DNA of 64,000 nucleotides from Dyadobacter sp. CY312 (GCF_021390535.1 NZ_JAJUXG010000001.1:744001-808000); one strand, 5' to 3'; positions 17,613-25,935 are shown, counted from the first letter of the stretch. The notes: a model not told the origin generated them from the sequence alone. Translations and numbers: made by a program.

Positions 17613-18635
17613 ATGGCAACACCAGATTTTAGTCAAATTGGCGGTTCTCAGGAAGATGCTTCACGGCGTTCGTATTGGAGCAAGCCCGAGGGTGTCACAT
17701 CGCTTCTTTTTATGGGGGCGGCAGGTGCAGGCGTCCTTTACTATTGGAATAAAATCGCCGCTTTTCTTATCGAGGTAACACAGAACACGTTGTATCTGGG
17801 CTTCTTGATGGCTGTTCTGGCTGTGCTTATTTTCCTGTTTACAAGCAAAGACGTCCGCACAGCGGTATTTTTTCTATTCAAAACGCTGATGAGAAAAATA
17901 ACGGGACTTATTATCAAGCTTGATCCTATCGCTATTATGAAGATCTACATCGACGATCTGAAAGAGAAGCGCGAAAAGATGCAGGGACAGATCAACACCC
18001 TTGCTGGTCAGCTCGTAAAACTGAATAAGAATATCAATGAAAACAATGAGCAGATCAAGCAGAAATTTGCAGAAGCAAACAAAGCCGGCACCATGCTGGA
18101 CAGGCCGGGAATGAAAGAAACTGCTTCCCTGGCTACCATTGAAGGCGCGGGATTGCAGGAAATGAACGAGAAACTTTTCCCGCTGCAACGCAACATGAAA
18201 ACCGTCCTCGAATTCATGGAAAAAGTGAACAAAAGCGCCGACTACATTATCAAAGAGACAGAAATTAAAGTAAAACTCAAAGAGGCTGAATATAGAATTG
18301 TAAAGGAGAGCTCCAATGCTTTACGCACCGCAGTAAGTATTTTCAAGGGTAATCCCGACAAGAAATTCTATTTTGACGAGTCCATGGAATACATTCAGGA
18401 TGATATGAGCCAGAAATTGGGAGAAATGAAAAGAGCAATGGATCTATCACTGGACTTTATCAACGGCGTTGACGTACAAAACGGTCTATTATCCGACAAA
18501 GGTCAGGCGATGCTGGAAGCTTACAATCACGGAGAGTTTAAACTGATTCAGCTGGATGCACCACAAACATCGGCAAGCCGCAGTACAACGACTGGTACTC
18601 CCAAAGACTCCAGCTATAAGGGACTTCTGGATTAA
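17613..18635 (+). CDS. Membrane-anchored coiled-coil protein, unknown function
   Basis: 340 aa, not recognised. Two hydrophobic segments lie at about residues 28-53 and 59-78, and a third amphipathic stretch at 80-102. They are followed by a long helical, lysine/glutamate-rich region: IDDLKEKREKMQGQINTLAG (113-132), then ETEIKVKLKEAEYRIVKESS around 215-235. The tail (about 310-340) is Ser/Thr-rich and probably disordered. The helical part is loosely reminiscent of PspA/IM30-type membrane scaffolds, but I claim no homology. It sits between the cytosolic coiled-coil gene and the Ppx-like gene, suggesting one membrane-associated assembly. Confidence 0.78.
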   Translation: MATPDFSQIGGSQEDASRRSYWSKPEGVTSLLFMGAAGAGVLYYWNKIAAFLIEVTQNTLYLGFLMAVLAVLIFLFTSKDVRTAVFFLFKTLMRKITGLIIKLDPIAIMKIYIDDLKEKREKMQGQINTLAGQLVKLNKNINENNEQIKQKFAEANKAGTMLDRPGMKETASLATIEGAGLQEMNEKLFPLQRNMKTVLEFMEKVNKSADYIIKETEIKVKLKEAEYRIVKESSNALRTAVSIFKGNPDKKFYFDESMEYIQDDMSQKLGEMKRAMDLSLDFINGVDVQNGLLSDKGQAMLEAYNHGEFKLIQLDAPQTSASRSTTTGTPKDSSYKGLLD

Positions 18636-18696
18636 TTTACTAAATTAAATAATAAAATACATTTATAAATTATACATAATTAACATTTGTAACAAT

Positions 18697-19716
18697 ATGA
18701 AAAGACTGACAGTTGCAGGAAGACTAATGATAACCGCTTTGATACTGGGAGCATTATTTCTCGGTTACAAATATCTGGGTGGGCAGAACGCGATAGAACA
18801 GATGGCGACAGATCGGGCGCAGTCACCAATGACAGATGCAACCACCAATAGCGAGGCAGCCAGCCCGGCAGAAAGCCCAGGCAGTGACACAGAAGCTACA
18901 GATACACCGAGACAGGCTTTTAACTATACTCCTCCCGCTCCTGTGAATGGCAAACTCAAAGGCGTCGTAGAATTGGGAGCAAGCGGATTCAATTCCTTTA
19001 TCATTAAGGTAGACAGCGAAAAAAGGTGGAGTCTGGAAAAATCGGAGTTTGGAAACAGCCTTGTGACAGAAAACATGGCTACGGACGAAGATGTAAGAAT
19101 TGGTCTTAAGAAGTATATCGGGACCATGCTTGATTATGGTGTTGGCGCGCGAGAAATACATTTCGTAGTAAGTTCAGGAGCAGCGAAAGCAGAAGTGACA
19201 CAGAAGATTACCAAAGCGTTGAAATCGCTCAATTACGTAGTGAACCAGGTAACAGCAGAACAGGAAGGTCAGCTTGCTCTGAAATCGGTACTACCGCAGG
19301 ATTATGCAGACAAAGCCTTTGTGGTAGATATCGGATCAGGAAACACCAAAGTTTCCTGGATAAAAAACGGACGTGTAAGTGCTCTGGAAACCTATGGGGC
19401 GAAGTACTTTCAGGATGGCACCGACGATACAAAAGTGTATCAGGAAGTGAGTGCGAAAGCTAAACAGGTGCCTGCCGACCTTAGAAATACTTGTTTCATC
19501 ATTGGTGGGGTTCCATTTGAGATGGCAAAGGAAGTTCGCAAAGGAAAAGAAAGATTTACAACGCTTAGCGCACCACTTGCATATAGTAAATTAACTAACG
19601 CCAAGTCAAAAGCGGGAATTAACATTTATAAATCCATAACAGATGCGACCGAATGTAAACAGTTTGTATTCGACTGGGATGCTAACTTTACAATTGGATT
19701 TTTGTTAGCACTTTAA
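18697..19716 (+). CDS. Membrane-anchored Ppx/GppA-like (ASKHA fold) protein
   Basis: 339 aa. A single N-terminal membrane helix (about 8-27), a Ser/Ala/Glu-rich disordered linker (35-80), then a domain whose motifs follow the Ppx/GppA branch of the actin/Hsp70/sugar-kinase fold. Phosphate-1-like VELGASGFNSF is at 91-101, an acidic TAEQEG follows at 186-191, phosphate-2 VVDIGSGNTKVSW at 209-221, and an adenosine-type loop FIIGGVPFEMA at 267-277. The usual first Asp is Glu here. Positive residues before the helix predict that the domain faces the periplasm, which is odd for an ATP or polyphosphate enzyme. It may be a sensor or a degenerate enzyme. The helical domains that follow in full-length Ppx are missing. 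Confidence 0.75.
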   Translation: MKRLTVAGRLMITALILGALFLGYKYLGGQNAIEQMATDRAQSPMTDATTNSEAASPAESPGSDTEATDTPRQAFNYTPPAPVNGKLKGVVELGASGFNSFIIKVDSEKRWSLEKSEFGNSLVTENMATDEDVRIGLKKYIGTMLDYGVGAREIHFVVSSGAAKAEVTQKITKALKSLNYVVNQVTAEQEGQLALKSVLPQDYADKAFVVDIGSGNTKVSWIKNGRVSALETYGAKYFQDGTDDTKVYQEVSAKAKQVPADLRNTCFIIGGVPFEMAKEVRKGKERFTTLSAPLAYSKLTNAKSKAGINIYKSITDATECKQFVFDWDANFTIGFLLAL

Positions 19717-19730
19717 AATCTTGAACCACA

Positions 19731-19786
19731 GAAGAGGAGAAATGTTGCAGCTAAGTATTTTTAGCGTACGACATTTCTCCTTTATT
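19731..19786 (+). terminator. Hairpin between the Ppx-like and membrane protein genes
   Basis: AGGAGAAATGT (19735-19745) pairs with ACATTTCTCCT (19771-19781), with an inner GCTAA/TTAGC stem, and it is followed by TTTATTTATT. It looks like an intrinsic terminator or attenuator inside the cluster. Because it spans the upstream possible starts (TTG 19721, ATG 19742), it favours ATG 19811 as the start of the next gene. Confidence 0.6.
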
Positions 19787-19810
19787 TATTATACCCTATT
19801 TGTAGTTTCA

Positions 19811-20311
19811 ATGACTCTATCTCAACTTTTTAATTACATTTCGGAAAATCCCTGGCCGGTTGCGCTGTACTTTCTACTATTGCCAATTGTAACCTGGATT
19901 ATCGGATTAGTGTCAACTGGCAGCCGTGAAGTCAAATTTTGGAGTTATGTTTATGCAGTTCTGGTTTATGCCATATGTATACCAGGCGTTTTTGCAGTAA
20001 CTCTGAATATGTATTTATTTTTATTCGAAAGGCAAAGCATCTGGCAGGCAAATATCATACTTCAGTTTCTTCCTGTCATTTCAATGGTTTTGTCACTGAT
20101 GTTGGTAAAAAGTAAAATACCTTTCTCCTTAATTCCTGGTTTTGGCAAAATTTCGGGTTTTCTCACACTCATCACAGCCTTGATTGGTGTAATGTGGTTC
20201 TTCGACAGAATCCGCTTAGTAGCATTTACTTACGTTCCTTTTAGCGTCATTTTAATAGGTTTTGTGCTCACTTTACTAGCTATTAGATTTGCATGGAGCA
20301 AATTATTCTGA
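19811..20311 (+). CDS. Small polytopic membrane protein, unknown function
   Basis: 166 aa from ATG 19811. Upstream in-frame starts lie inside the hairpin at 19735-19781 and would add a non-typical leader. About five hydrophobic segments follow the amphipathic opening LSQLFNYISENPWPVALYF; one loop is charged (STGSREVKFW). I recognise no transport or enzymatic motif. Its last 19 bases overlap the start of the nuclease gene, so translation of the two is likely coupled. It links the Ppx-like cluster to the restriction-modification pair and might belong to either. Confidence 0.72.
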   Translation: MTLSQLFNYISENPWPVALYFLLLPIVTWIIGLVSTGSREVKFWSYVYAVLVYAICIPGVFAVTLNMYLFLFERQSIWQANIILQFLPVISMVLSLMLVKSKIPFSLIPGFGKISGFLTLITALIGVMWFFDRIRLVAFTYVPFSVILIGFVLTLLAIRFAWSKLF

Positions 20312-20958
20312 GCAATGGCTCGTACGTCCAAATCTCTGTAACAGAAAATCAGAGGCTTTTTGCCCGACAACTGGTTGAGCACTCACTTCGCCATCACCAT
20401 GTCTCCAACATTTGGGATAAGCACGAAACCGAACTTTCCAGAACCCGGATGATGCGTTTTACAGGAAGTCTCGGCGAAGTTGTGTTTGCCGACACCTATC
20501 ACCTTCCCCGCCCCACCCGATCTTTTGGTGCAACCGACGGTCAGGATTGGGGACAGGATTTTTTGATTTCGGCAGGCGAAGACGTTTTTTCTCTGGATAT
20601 TAAATCCATGAAGCGGATTTCCGGCAATCTTGCTTCCGATTATGTACTCAACATTCCGGCTTCACAGCTTCACAAGCCAGGATCCAAGACGTCACACTAC
20701 TTTTGTATTTCCTTTCACCAATCTGAGCAAAACGGAACAACCGCATCCCTGCTTGGTTTTATAGATAAGCAATCCCTTGAAAAAGGTGAACTGGGAAAAC
20801 TTTACAAGGCAGGTACAAAGCGGATCAGAAGCGACAAAACTTATTTCACATTTCACCAGGATACCTATGAGATCTTGTTCTCAGAAATAGCTCCGCCTGT
20901 GGTAACAAATTATATTCAAAAGCTTCCCGGCTTCAAAGTATGTCATTTGAAAAACTGA
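20293..20958 (+). CDS. Putative PD-(D/E)XK restriction endonuclease
   Basis: 221 aa, soluble. The PD-(D/E)XK nuclease pattern is visible: helix glutamate in GSLGEVVFAD (E62), motif II acidic residue in DWGQDFLI (D89, or D85), and motif III as LDIKSMKR (D102-x-K104). The D-x-K form is an accepted variant of E-x-K. The C-terminal half has no recognised domain and would include target recognition. The gene ends 81 bases before an N6-adenine methyltransferase of the TaqI/Eco57I-like class, the normal context of a type II restriction enzyme. I do not recognise a named enzyme; recognition sequence unknown. A Vsr- or repair-type nuclease is a less likely alternative. Confidence 0.68.
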   Translation: MEQIILSNGSYVQISVTENQRLFARQLVEHSLRHHHVSNIWDKHETELSRTRMMRFTGSLGEVVFADTYHLPRPTRSFGATDGQDWGQDFLISAGEDVFSLDIKSMKRISGNLASDYVLNIPASQLHKPGSKTSHYFCISFHQSEQNGTTASLLGFIDKQSLEKGELGKLYKAGTKRIRSDKTYFTFHQDTYEILFSEIAPPVVTNYIQKLPGFKVCHLKN

Positions 20959-21039
20959 ATTATACGAGTATATTTGAGTCGCTACTCTAAGTTCAGTTAC
21001 GAATAACAGACGAGAGCTACAACGCTATCGTCCCTATAA

Positions 21040-22527
21040 ATGGCCTCACAAACACGTACTTACGATAAGAAAAAACTACTTGGCCAAATATATACACCTC
21101 TGTTTGTGGTAGAGAAAATTCTCTGTGATACAGGATTTTACAAAGCTGATTTCGAAAGCAAAAAAATACTTGATCCCGCCTGTGGCGACGGTCGTTTTCT
21201 TGTCCCGATTGCCAAACACATTATAGAGACCACACCGGTTCAGCACCTCAAAAAGCGTTTAGCTAGTATTACAGGATGGGACATTGATCCGGATGCCATT
21301 GCATTATGCCGTAGCAATCTTGATGAACTTTTGAAAGATCTTCCTTTCAAAATCAAATGGAATCTCCTACTAAAAGACGCTTTGAAAGAGTTAGGGACCA
21401 AACGAAAATTCGATCTCATTGTTGGCAATCCGCCCTACATCAGAATACAGCATTTACCTGCTGAACAAAGAAAACACATTCGAAATACCTACACGTTTTG
21501 CCAATCCGGATCAACGGATGCATATGTAGCTTTTTTTCAATTAGCCGCTAACCTTTTGACTAAAAATGGATTATGTGGATTTATTACACCCAATTCTTAC
21601 ATTACGTCTGAAACCGGACGACCGCTTCGGGCCTATTTCAGCAACAGTAAGTGCCTGAAACAAATAACCAATTACGGTTCGGTCCGCATTTTTGGAAATA
21701 CAGGGACCTATGCTGCAATTACCATCTTTGGAGTATCAGCAAACCCAGGTTTCATATACGAAGTGGGCACTCAGAATGCTGACAATCTGCACAGGTTTAT
21801 TCACTTTTCTGAGCTGGAACACCAAAACAAATGGCATCTTTCAGTCACTCAGTCAGAAATGTCTCATGGGGTCAAACTAGGGGAGATCTGCCAGATCTCA
21901 GTGGGCATTACCACCCTTGCCGACGACCTGTACCTCTTTAAAATTCACAGCGAAAAAGACGGTATTGCTTCGGTTACGAATAAAAAAGGTGACAGCTACA
22001 CCATTGAACGCTCCATTTTAAAGCCAATCATAAAAGGATCGAAGCTGAAAACATCGGAAGATACCATCACTGAATACATCCTTTTCCCATACAAAAAGGA
22101 TTTAGATGGCAAAAATAAAATCATTCCGGAAGGTGATTTGGAGAGTTTCTTCCCGCTCGCTTACAAGTACTTATCAGGCGAGAAGCAGTCTTTGTTGATG
22201 CGTGACAACGGAAAGCCGAATAAGGTCGCCTGGTACGCATTTGGGCGTGCACAGGGCCTGGATACTTCTTTCGGTAAAAAAGTAATTTTCTCGCCAATGA
22301 ATAAGTTTCCTAATTTCATCCTGTCCGAGAATCCGGATTGCACCGTTTATTCAGGGTACTTTCTCAAATACGACGGTGATTACAACTTTTTGCTAAACCA
22401 ACTTAATTCCCCAAGAATGGCCGATTTTATAAACGTTGCAGGTCGGGATTTCCAGGGAGGCTATAAGGGATACAACAAGAAAGTTGTAGAAAACTTCATT
22501 ATCACTGAACCAGAAATTCAAAATTAG
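21040..22527 (+). CDS. N6-adenine DNA methyltransferase with TaqI-like specificity domain
   Basis: 495-aa modification enzyme. Motif X/QIYTP entry is near residue 15-20 (LLGQIYTPLFVVEKIL), AdoMet-binding motif I is LDPACGDGRF (44-53), and catalytic motif IV is NPPYIR (130-135). The order I then IV places it in the gamma class of N6-adenine methyltransferases (Eco57I/TaqI-like). Residues about 260-480 form a TaqI-type C-terminal target recognition region (VGITTLADDLYLF, then KKVIFSPMNKFPNF). It methylates adenine in a specific but unknown DNA site, protecting against the adjacent nuclease. There is no helicase or separate specificity subunit nearby, so a type II arrangement is most likely. Confidence 0.9.
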   Translation: MASQTRTYDKKKLLGQIYTPLFVVEKILCDTGFYKADFESKKILDPACGDGRFLVPIAKHIIETTPVQHLKKRLASITGWDIDPDAIALCRSNLDELLKDLPFKIKWNLLLKDALKELGTKRKFDLIVGNPPYIRIQHLPAEQRKHIRNTYTFCQSGSTDAYVAFFQLAANLLTKNGLCGFITPNSYITSETGRPLRAYFSNSKCLKQITNYGSVRIFGNTGTYAAITIFGVSANPGFIYEVGTQNADNLHRFIHFSELEHQNKWHLSVTQSEMSHGVKLGEICQISVGITTLADDLYLFKIHSEKDGIASVTNKKGDSYTIERSILKPIIKGSKLKTSEDTITEYILFPYKKDLDGKNKIIPEGDLESFFPLAYKYLSGEKQSLLMRDNGKPNKVAWYAFGRAQGLDTSFGKKVIFSPMNKFPNFILSENPDCTVYSGYFLKYDGDYNFLLNQLNSPRMADFINVAGRDFQGGYKGYNKKVVENFIITEPEIQN

Positions 22528-22679
22528 GTTAGTATACTATGCCATTCTGCTCCCCTCTCCTTTTATGAGGGGAAACGGATGATTTATCATATTGACATGC
22601 GGCCTTTTGTTGCCACACAAGTAATTCACAATCAGCATAATAAAAAACAATCTTTACACTATCAGAATAACAAATAAAC

Positions 22680-23924
22680 ATGCAAGAACAAGTGCCGTCT
22701 GGTCTTACCAGGTATCAATATTTTATTATCGCTCTTTTAGCCTTCCTCCAATTTACGGTTGTATTGGATTTTATGGTTTTGCAGCCGCTCAGTGTAATAC
22801 TTTTAAAAGAGTTATCGATCTCAACGGAACAATTCGGACTGGTCGTTTCGGCCTATGCATTTAGTGCAGGCGCTTCCGGATTAATCGCAGCGGGATTTGC
22901 TGACAAATTTGACCGAAAAAAAATGCTGCTCTTCTTTTACACCGGATTTGTTATCGGAACGCTTCTTTGCGGAATCGCACCGGATTATCATTTTCTGCTC
23001 ATGGCAAGGATCGTCACCGGTATCTTCGGAGGTGTGATGAGCTCTATAAGTTACGCCATCATTACTGACCTTTTCGCGCTACAATTCCGCGGACGCGTGA
23101 TGGGCTTCGTGCAGCTCGCATTTGCAATGAGCCAAATCGCAGGTATACCAGTTGGCTTATATCTGGCAAGTCGTTTCGACTGGCACGCGCCGTTTTTAGC
23201 CATTGTAGCCATGAGTGTAATTATTGGAATATTTATATTTATATATCTTAAACCAATTACTGGACATTTAAAAATTCAGACACAACAAAATGCATTTCAC
23301 AAGCTTCGGGACATTCTTTATGTGGCGCAATATCGAAGAGCTTTTGCGGCCACTACATTGCTGGCAACAGGTGGTTTTATGTTGATGCCGTTTGGCAGCG
23401 CTTATGGTGTTCATAACCTGGGAATCGATATGGCTTCCGAACTGCCATTACTATACTTCATGACAGGAATTTGTCTGCTGGCGTTCAGCCCTCTGATAGG
23501 ATGGCTAAGCGACAAAATAGGTAAATACAAAATGTTTGTGATCGGCTCTGTGATTACCGGCATCATGACCTATATATATTGTAATCTGGGTTTGACCCCA
23601 TTCTGGCTCATCCTTCTTTTAAATGTTGTGCTTTTTGTTGGAATTACTGCCAGGATGATCTCTGCTTCCGCGCTCATGACGGGCGTGCCGGAACCGCAGG
23701 ATCGGGGTGCTTTTATGGGGGTAAACGCGTCCGTTCAACAAATAGCCGGCGGTGTCGGATCATTCCTTGCCGGACTTATTGTTACTGAAACCAGTACCGG
23801 ATATATCGAAAACTATCCTCTGCTTGGTAATGTGGTACTTGTTGCTCTGGTAATTACAGTGTTTTTAATGTTCAACATACACAAGTACGTGAGTAAGAAA
23901 CAGGCACCAATTCCAGCATCTTAG
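22680..23924 (+). CDS. MFS transporter (drug efflux-like)
   Basis: Major facilitator, 414 aa, about 12 membrane helices. It has a typical first helix FTVVLDFMVLQPL and the helix 2-3 signature GFADKFDRKKML; the second-half copy is GWLSDKIGKYKMF. The pattern VLDFMVLQPLSV is like the Bcr/AraJ-type efflux branch. The substrate is unknown. It is a single gene with a GC-rich short hairpin upstream (CCCCTC/GAGGGG around 22550) and a terminator downstream. Confidence 0.9.
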   Translation: MQEQVPSGLTRYQYFIIALLAFLQFTVVLDFMVLQPLSVILLKELSISTEQFGLVVSAYAFSAGASGLIAAGFADKFDRKKMLLFFYTGFVIGTLLCGIAPDYHFLLMARIVTGIFGGVMSSISYAIITDLFALQFRGRVMGFVQLAFAMSQIAGIPVGLYLASRFDWHAPFLAIVAMSVIIGIFIFIYLKPITGHLKIQTQQNAFHKLRDILYVAQYRRAFAATTLLATGGFMLMPFGSAYGVHNLGIDMASELPLLYFMTGICLLAFSPLIGWLSDKIGKYKMFVIGSVITGIMTYIYCNLGLTPFWLILLLNVVLFVGITARMISASALMTGVPEPQDRGAFMGVNASVQQIAGGVGSFLAGLIVTETSTGYIENYPLLGNVVLVALVITVFLMFNIHKYVSKKQAPIPAS

Positions 23925-23963
23925 AATATCAGCAATTGACATAAGCATATCATCGATTGTAGT

Positions 23964-23997
23964 AAAACAGGTTTCAACTTTGGAGCCTGTTTTTTTG
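23964..23997 (+). terminator. Terminator after the MFS gene
   Basis: AAAACAGG (23964-23971) pairs with CCTGTTTT (23986-23993), followed by more Ts. Confidence 0.75.
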
Positions 23998-24080
23998 TGC
24001 ATCCATTTTTTTACGCCACTCGTGTCTGATACACTCTGACCTAAAAATTGACATCCGCACAACCATTTATTAATCAGCAC

Positions 24081-24267
24081 ATTGTAAAATATTTAAATAT
24101 TTATCTTTTAATATTTAGAATACTTTTTAAAAGTTTACTACATTTATGCCAGTTAAAAACTTTTAACACTTTTTATTTAAATAGATAAGTGATAAAATTA
24201 TTTTATGTTTATTTACATACCGATCATTAAATAAACGTTTAACTTTTTATACTTATAATACTTTTAA
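24081..24267. promoter_or_regulatory. Very AT-rich region upstream of parA with repeated short motifs
   Basis: The stretch is almost pure A/T and repeats AAAAGTTTA, GTTAAAAACTTTTAAC (near-palindrome, about 24151) and ACGTTTAAC (about 24234). Reiterated half-sites in front of a parA gene are what an operator/partition site bound by a ribbon-helix-helix protein would look like. This is an inference; no binding data. Confidence 0.35.
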
Positions 24268-25032
24268 ATGAAAATCATCAGTATTGTCAATAACAAAGGA
24301 GGAGTTGGTAAGACAACTTCTGCACAAAGCATTGCTGCTGGTCTTAACAAATTTGCGAATGCCCGTGTGTTGGTAATTGATCTGGATGCACAGGCAAGTC
24401 TGACGAAAAGCTTCGGTATTACACATGCCGGGTTAAAGAAGGATAGCGGATCTTTTATTACCGGCGAATACGAGTTCGATGAGATTGTCAAGAGAGTTGG
24501 AGACATCGACATATTACCAGGATCGGCCGAAATGATTCATAGGGAAGACACGATTAAGTCTGCGCCTATTTTTCCTTTTAACCTGCGCATCGCACTTGAA
24601 AAAGTGAAGGACCGCTACGATTTTGTGATCATCGATTGCCCTCCGGCACTGTATGGAAATACGCGTTTGGCATTGGTTTCCTGCCATCAGTATTACGTAC
24701 CTCTTCAGGCGGAGTTTTTGAGTTATGAAGGTTTGCGTAATTTCCTGGTTTATTCGGCAGAAATTAAGAAAATCAGTCCGAGTACAAATCTTGGTGGCGT
24801 TTTCGCAACACGGTATAATCCAAAAATTAGAAAGAAGATTAGCCACGAATTGATCAGTGCAACAAGGGAACAATTGGGTGATGCATTTATGAATTCTTTT
24901 ATTCGTGACAACATCGCTCTTTCAGAAGCACAGGCTAGCGGGACAACAATTTTCGATTACGCGCCGAACAGCAATGGGGCAGAAGATTATTACAAGCTCA
25001 CCAAAGAAATTTTGGAACGCATTAATAACTAA
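24268..25032 (+). CDS. ParA family ATPase
   Basis: 254-aa Walker-type ATPase of the ParA/Soj family. It has the deviant Walker A KGGVGKTT with the signature lysine (residues 10-17), motif A' VIDLDAQASL at about 38-47, and Walker B-like VIIDCPPAL. There is no N-terminal DNA-binding domain, so it is the short (type Ib-like) form that usually works with a small ribbon-helix-helix partner rather than a large ParB. The next gene, five bases downstream, fits that. It could position a chromosomal region, a plasmid-derived cassette or a protein complex. It is not accompanied by replication genes. Confidence 0.92.
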   Translation: MKIISIVNNKGGVGKTTSAQSIAAGLNKFANARVLVIDLDAQASLTKSFGITHAGLKKDSGSFITGEYEFDEIVKRVGDIDILPGSAEMIHREDTIKSAPIFPFNLRIALEKVKDRYDFVIIDCPPALYGNTRLALVSCHQYYVPLQAEFLSYEGLRNFLVYSAEIKKISPSTNLGGVFATRYNPKIRKKISHELISATREQLGDAFMNSFIRDNIALSEAQASGTTIFDYAPNSNGAEDYYKLTKEILERINN

Positions 25033-25037
25033 AAAAG

Positions 25038-25340
25038 ATGGCAAAAGAGAGGAAATTTGATTTCGCACCACTACCACTTGTAACGGACATTCAGGAAGAA
25101 CGGGAAGACATGATCCCGGTGGAAGTAGTGGACACAGCACCTACCAAGGTTACGTTTGACTGTGATTATATCCTGATGGAAAACATGAAGGATTATGGTT
25201 ACTGGGAAGGACTTACGCAAAAAGACATTATTCTTGAATCTTTGAAACTATATTTTCAGGATAAAGAGATTCGTCCGCGTCCCGACAAAATCCGTAATAA
25301 AACCAAGGTAGGCCGCAAGCCGAAAAATAGCAATGACTGA
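25038..25340 (+). CDS. Small ribbon-helix-helix-like partner of ParA
   Basis: 100 aa. Residues 37-80 fit a ribbon-helix-helix fold: strand KVTFDCD, helix YILMENMKDYGYWEG, turn LTQKD, helix IILESLKLYFQDK. The C-terminal tail is basic (RNKTKVGRKPKNS) and the N terminus acidic and flexible. ParG/omega-type partners of short ParA ATPases have this architecture and bind operator repeats upstream of parA. The assignment rests on this pattern and on position; no named family is claimed. Confidence 0.65.
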   Translation: MAKERKFDFAPLPLVTDIQEEREDMIPVEVVDTAPTKVTFDCDYILMENMKDYGYWEGLTQKDIILESLKLYFQDKEIRPRPDKIRNKTKVGRKPKNSND

Positions 25341-25406
25341 TCGGGCCTGATTTTACATAAAATATTGGCACACACTACTGCTAAGCAACACACACACATT
25401 TCATGC

Positions 25407-25438
25407 AAAATGCTTCCCCAAAAAGGAAGCATTTTTTC
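25407..25438 (+). terminator. Terminator after the ParA pair
   Basis: AAAATGCTTCC (25407-25417) pairs perfectly with GGAAGCATTTT (25425-25435), followed by Ts. The A run on the other side also lets it serve the minus-strand GNAT gene. Confidence 0.88.
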
Positions 25439-25448
25439 TTTAAAGCCA

Positions 25449-25913
25449 TCATGGTTTTAGTATCAGTTCCATTTTAATATCCGACCGTTTGTAGACGGTA
25501 TCAAGAGGAATTTCTTTAAATCCTATTTTCAGATAGATGTTGATGGCATTGGCCAGAATGCGGTTGGAATAAAGAATTACTTTGCTCGCTCCTATTTCCC
25601 TTGCCTTCTCTATTGCGGCTGCGCATAAAATTTTGCCTGTACCCTGCCCTCTCAGATTTTGATCCACACCCATTTTGGTCAGTTCAAAAACGCCCGGTTC
25701 TACAAACTTTAATGCGGCAGCACCTACGATCTGTTGCTCGTGTCTGGCAAAAAGAATATGCCCTCCATGTTCCAGAATGGCTTCCTGAGGATTTTCTAAA
25801 ACGTATTTATCAATGGGTTCTATTGTGAAATATTCTTCCAGCCATGCTTTGTTGATTCTTTCAAAGTGGGTGGCGTATTCGGGTTGGTAATCTACTATTT
25901 CGATTTTCATCAT
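25449..25913 (-). CDS. GNAT family N-acetyltransferase
   Basis: 154-aa acetyltransferase. The acetyl-CoA pyrophosphate-binding motif reads GVDQNLRGQGTGKIL (Q/RxxGxG/A) in the middle, followed by the conserved C-terminal region ILYSNRILANAINIYLKIGF. Single-domain, cytosolic; the acceptor substrate (small molecule or protein) is unknown. It starts with two methionines (MM), either of which could be used. Confidence 0.88.
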   Translation of the reverse strand: MMKIEIVDYQPEYATHFERINKAWLEEYFTIEPIDKYVLENPQEAILEHGGHILFARHEQQIVGAAALKFVEPGVFELTKMGVDQNLRGQGTGKILCAAAIEKAREIGASKVILYSNRILANAINIYLKIGFKEIPLDTVYKRSDIKMELILKP

Positions 25914-25935
25914 TTTGAGATATTCATTTTAAGCG

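Noticed and set aside
24081..24267. Possible origin of replication near parA
   Set aside because: No dnaA or replication initiator gene, no DnaA-box cluster that I can see; AT richness alone is common in this genome.
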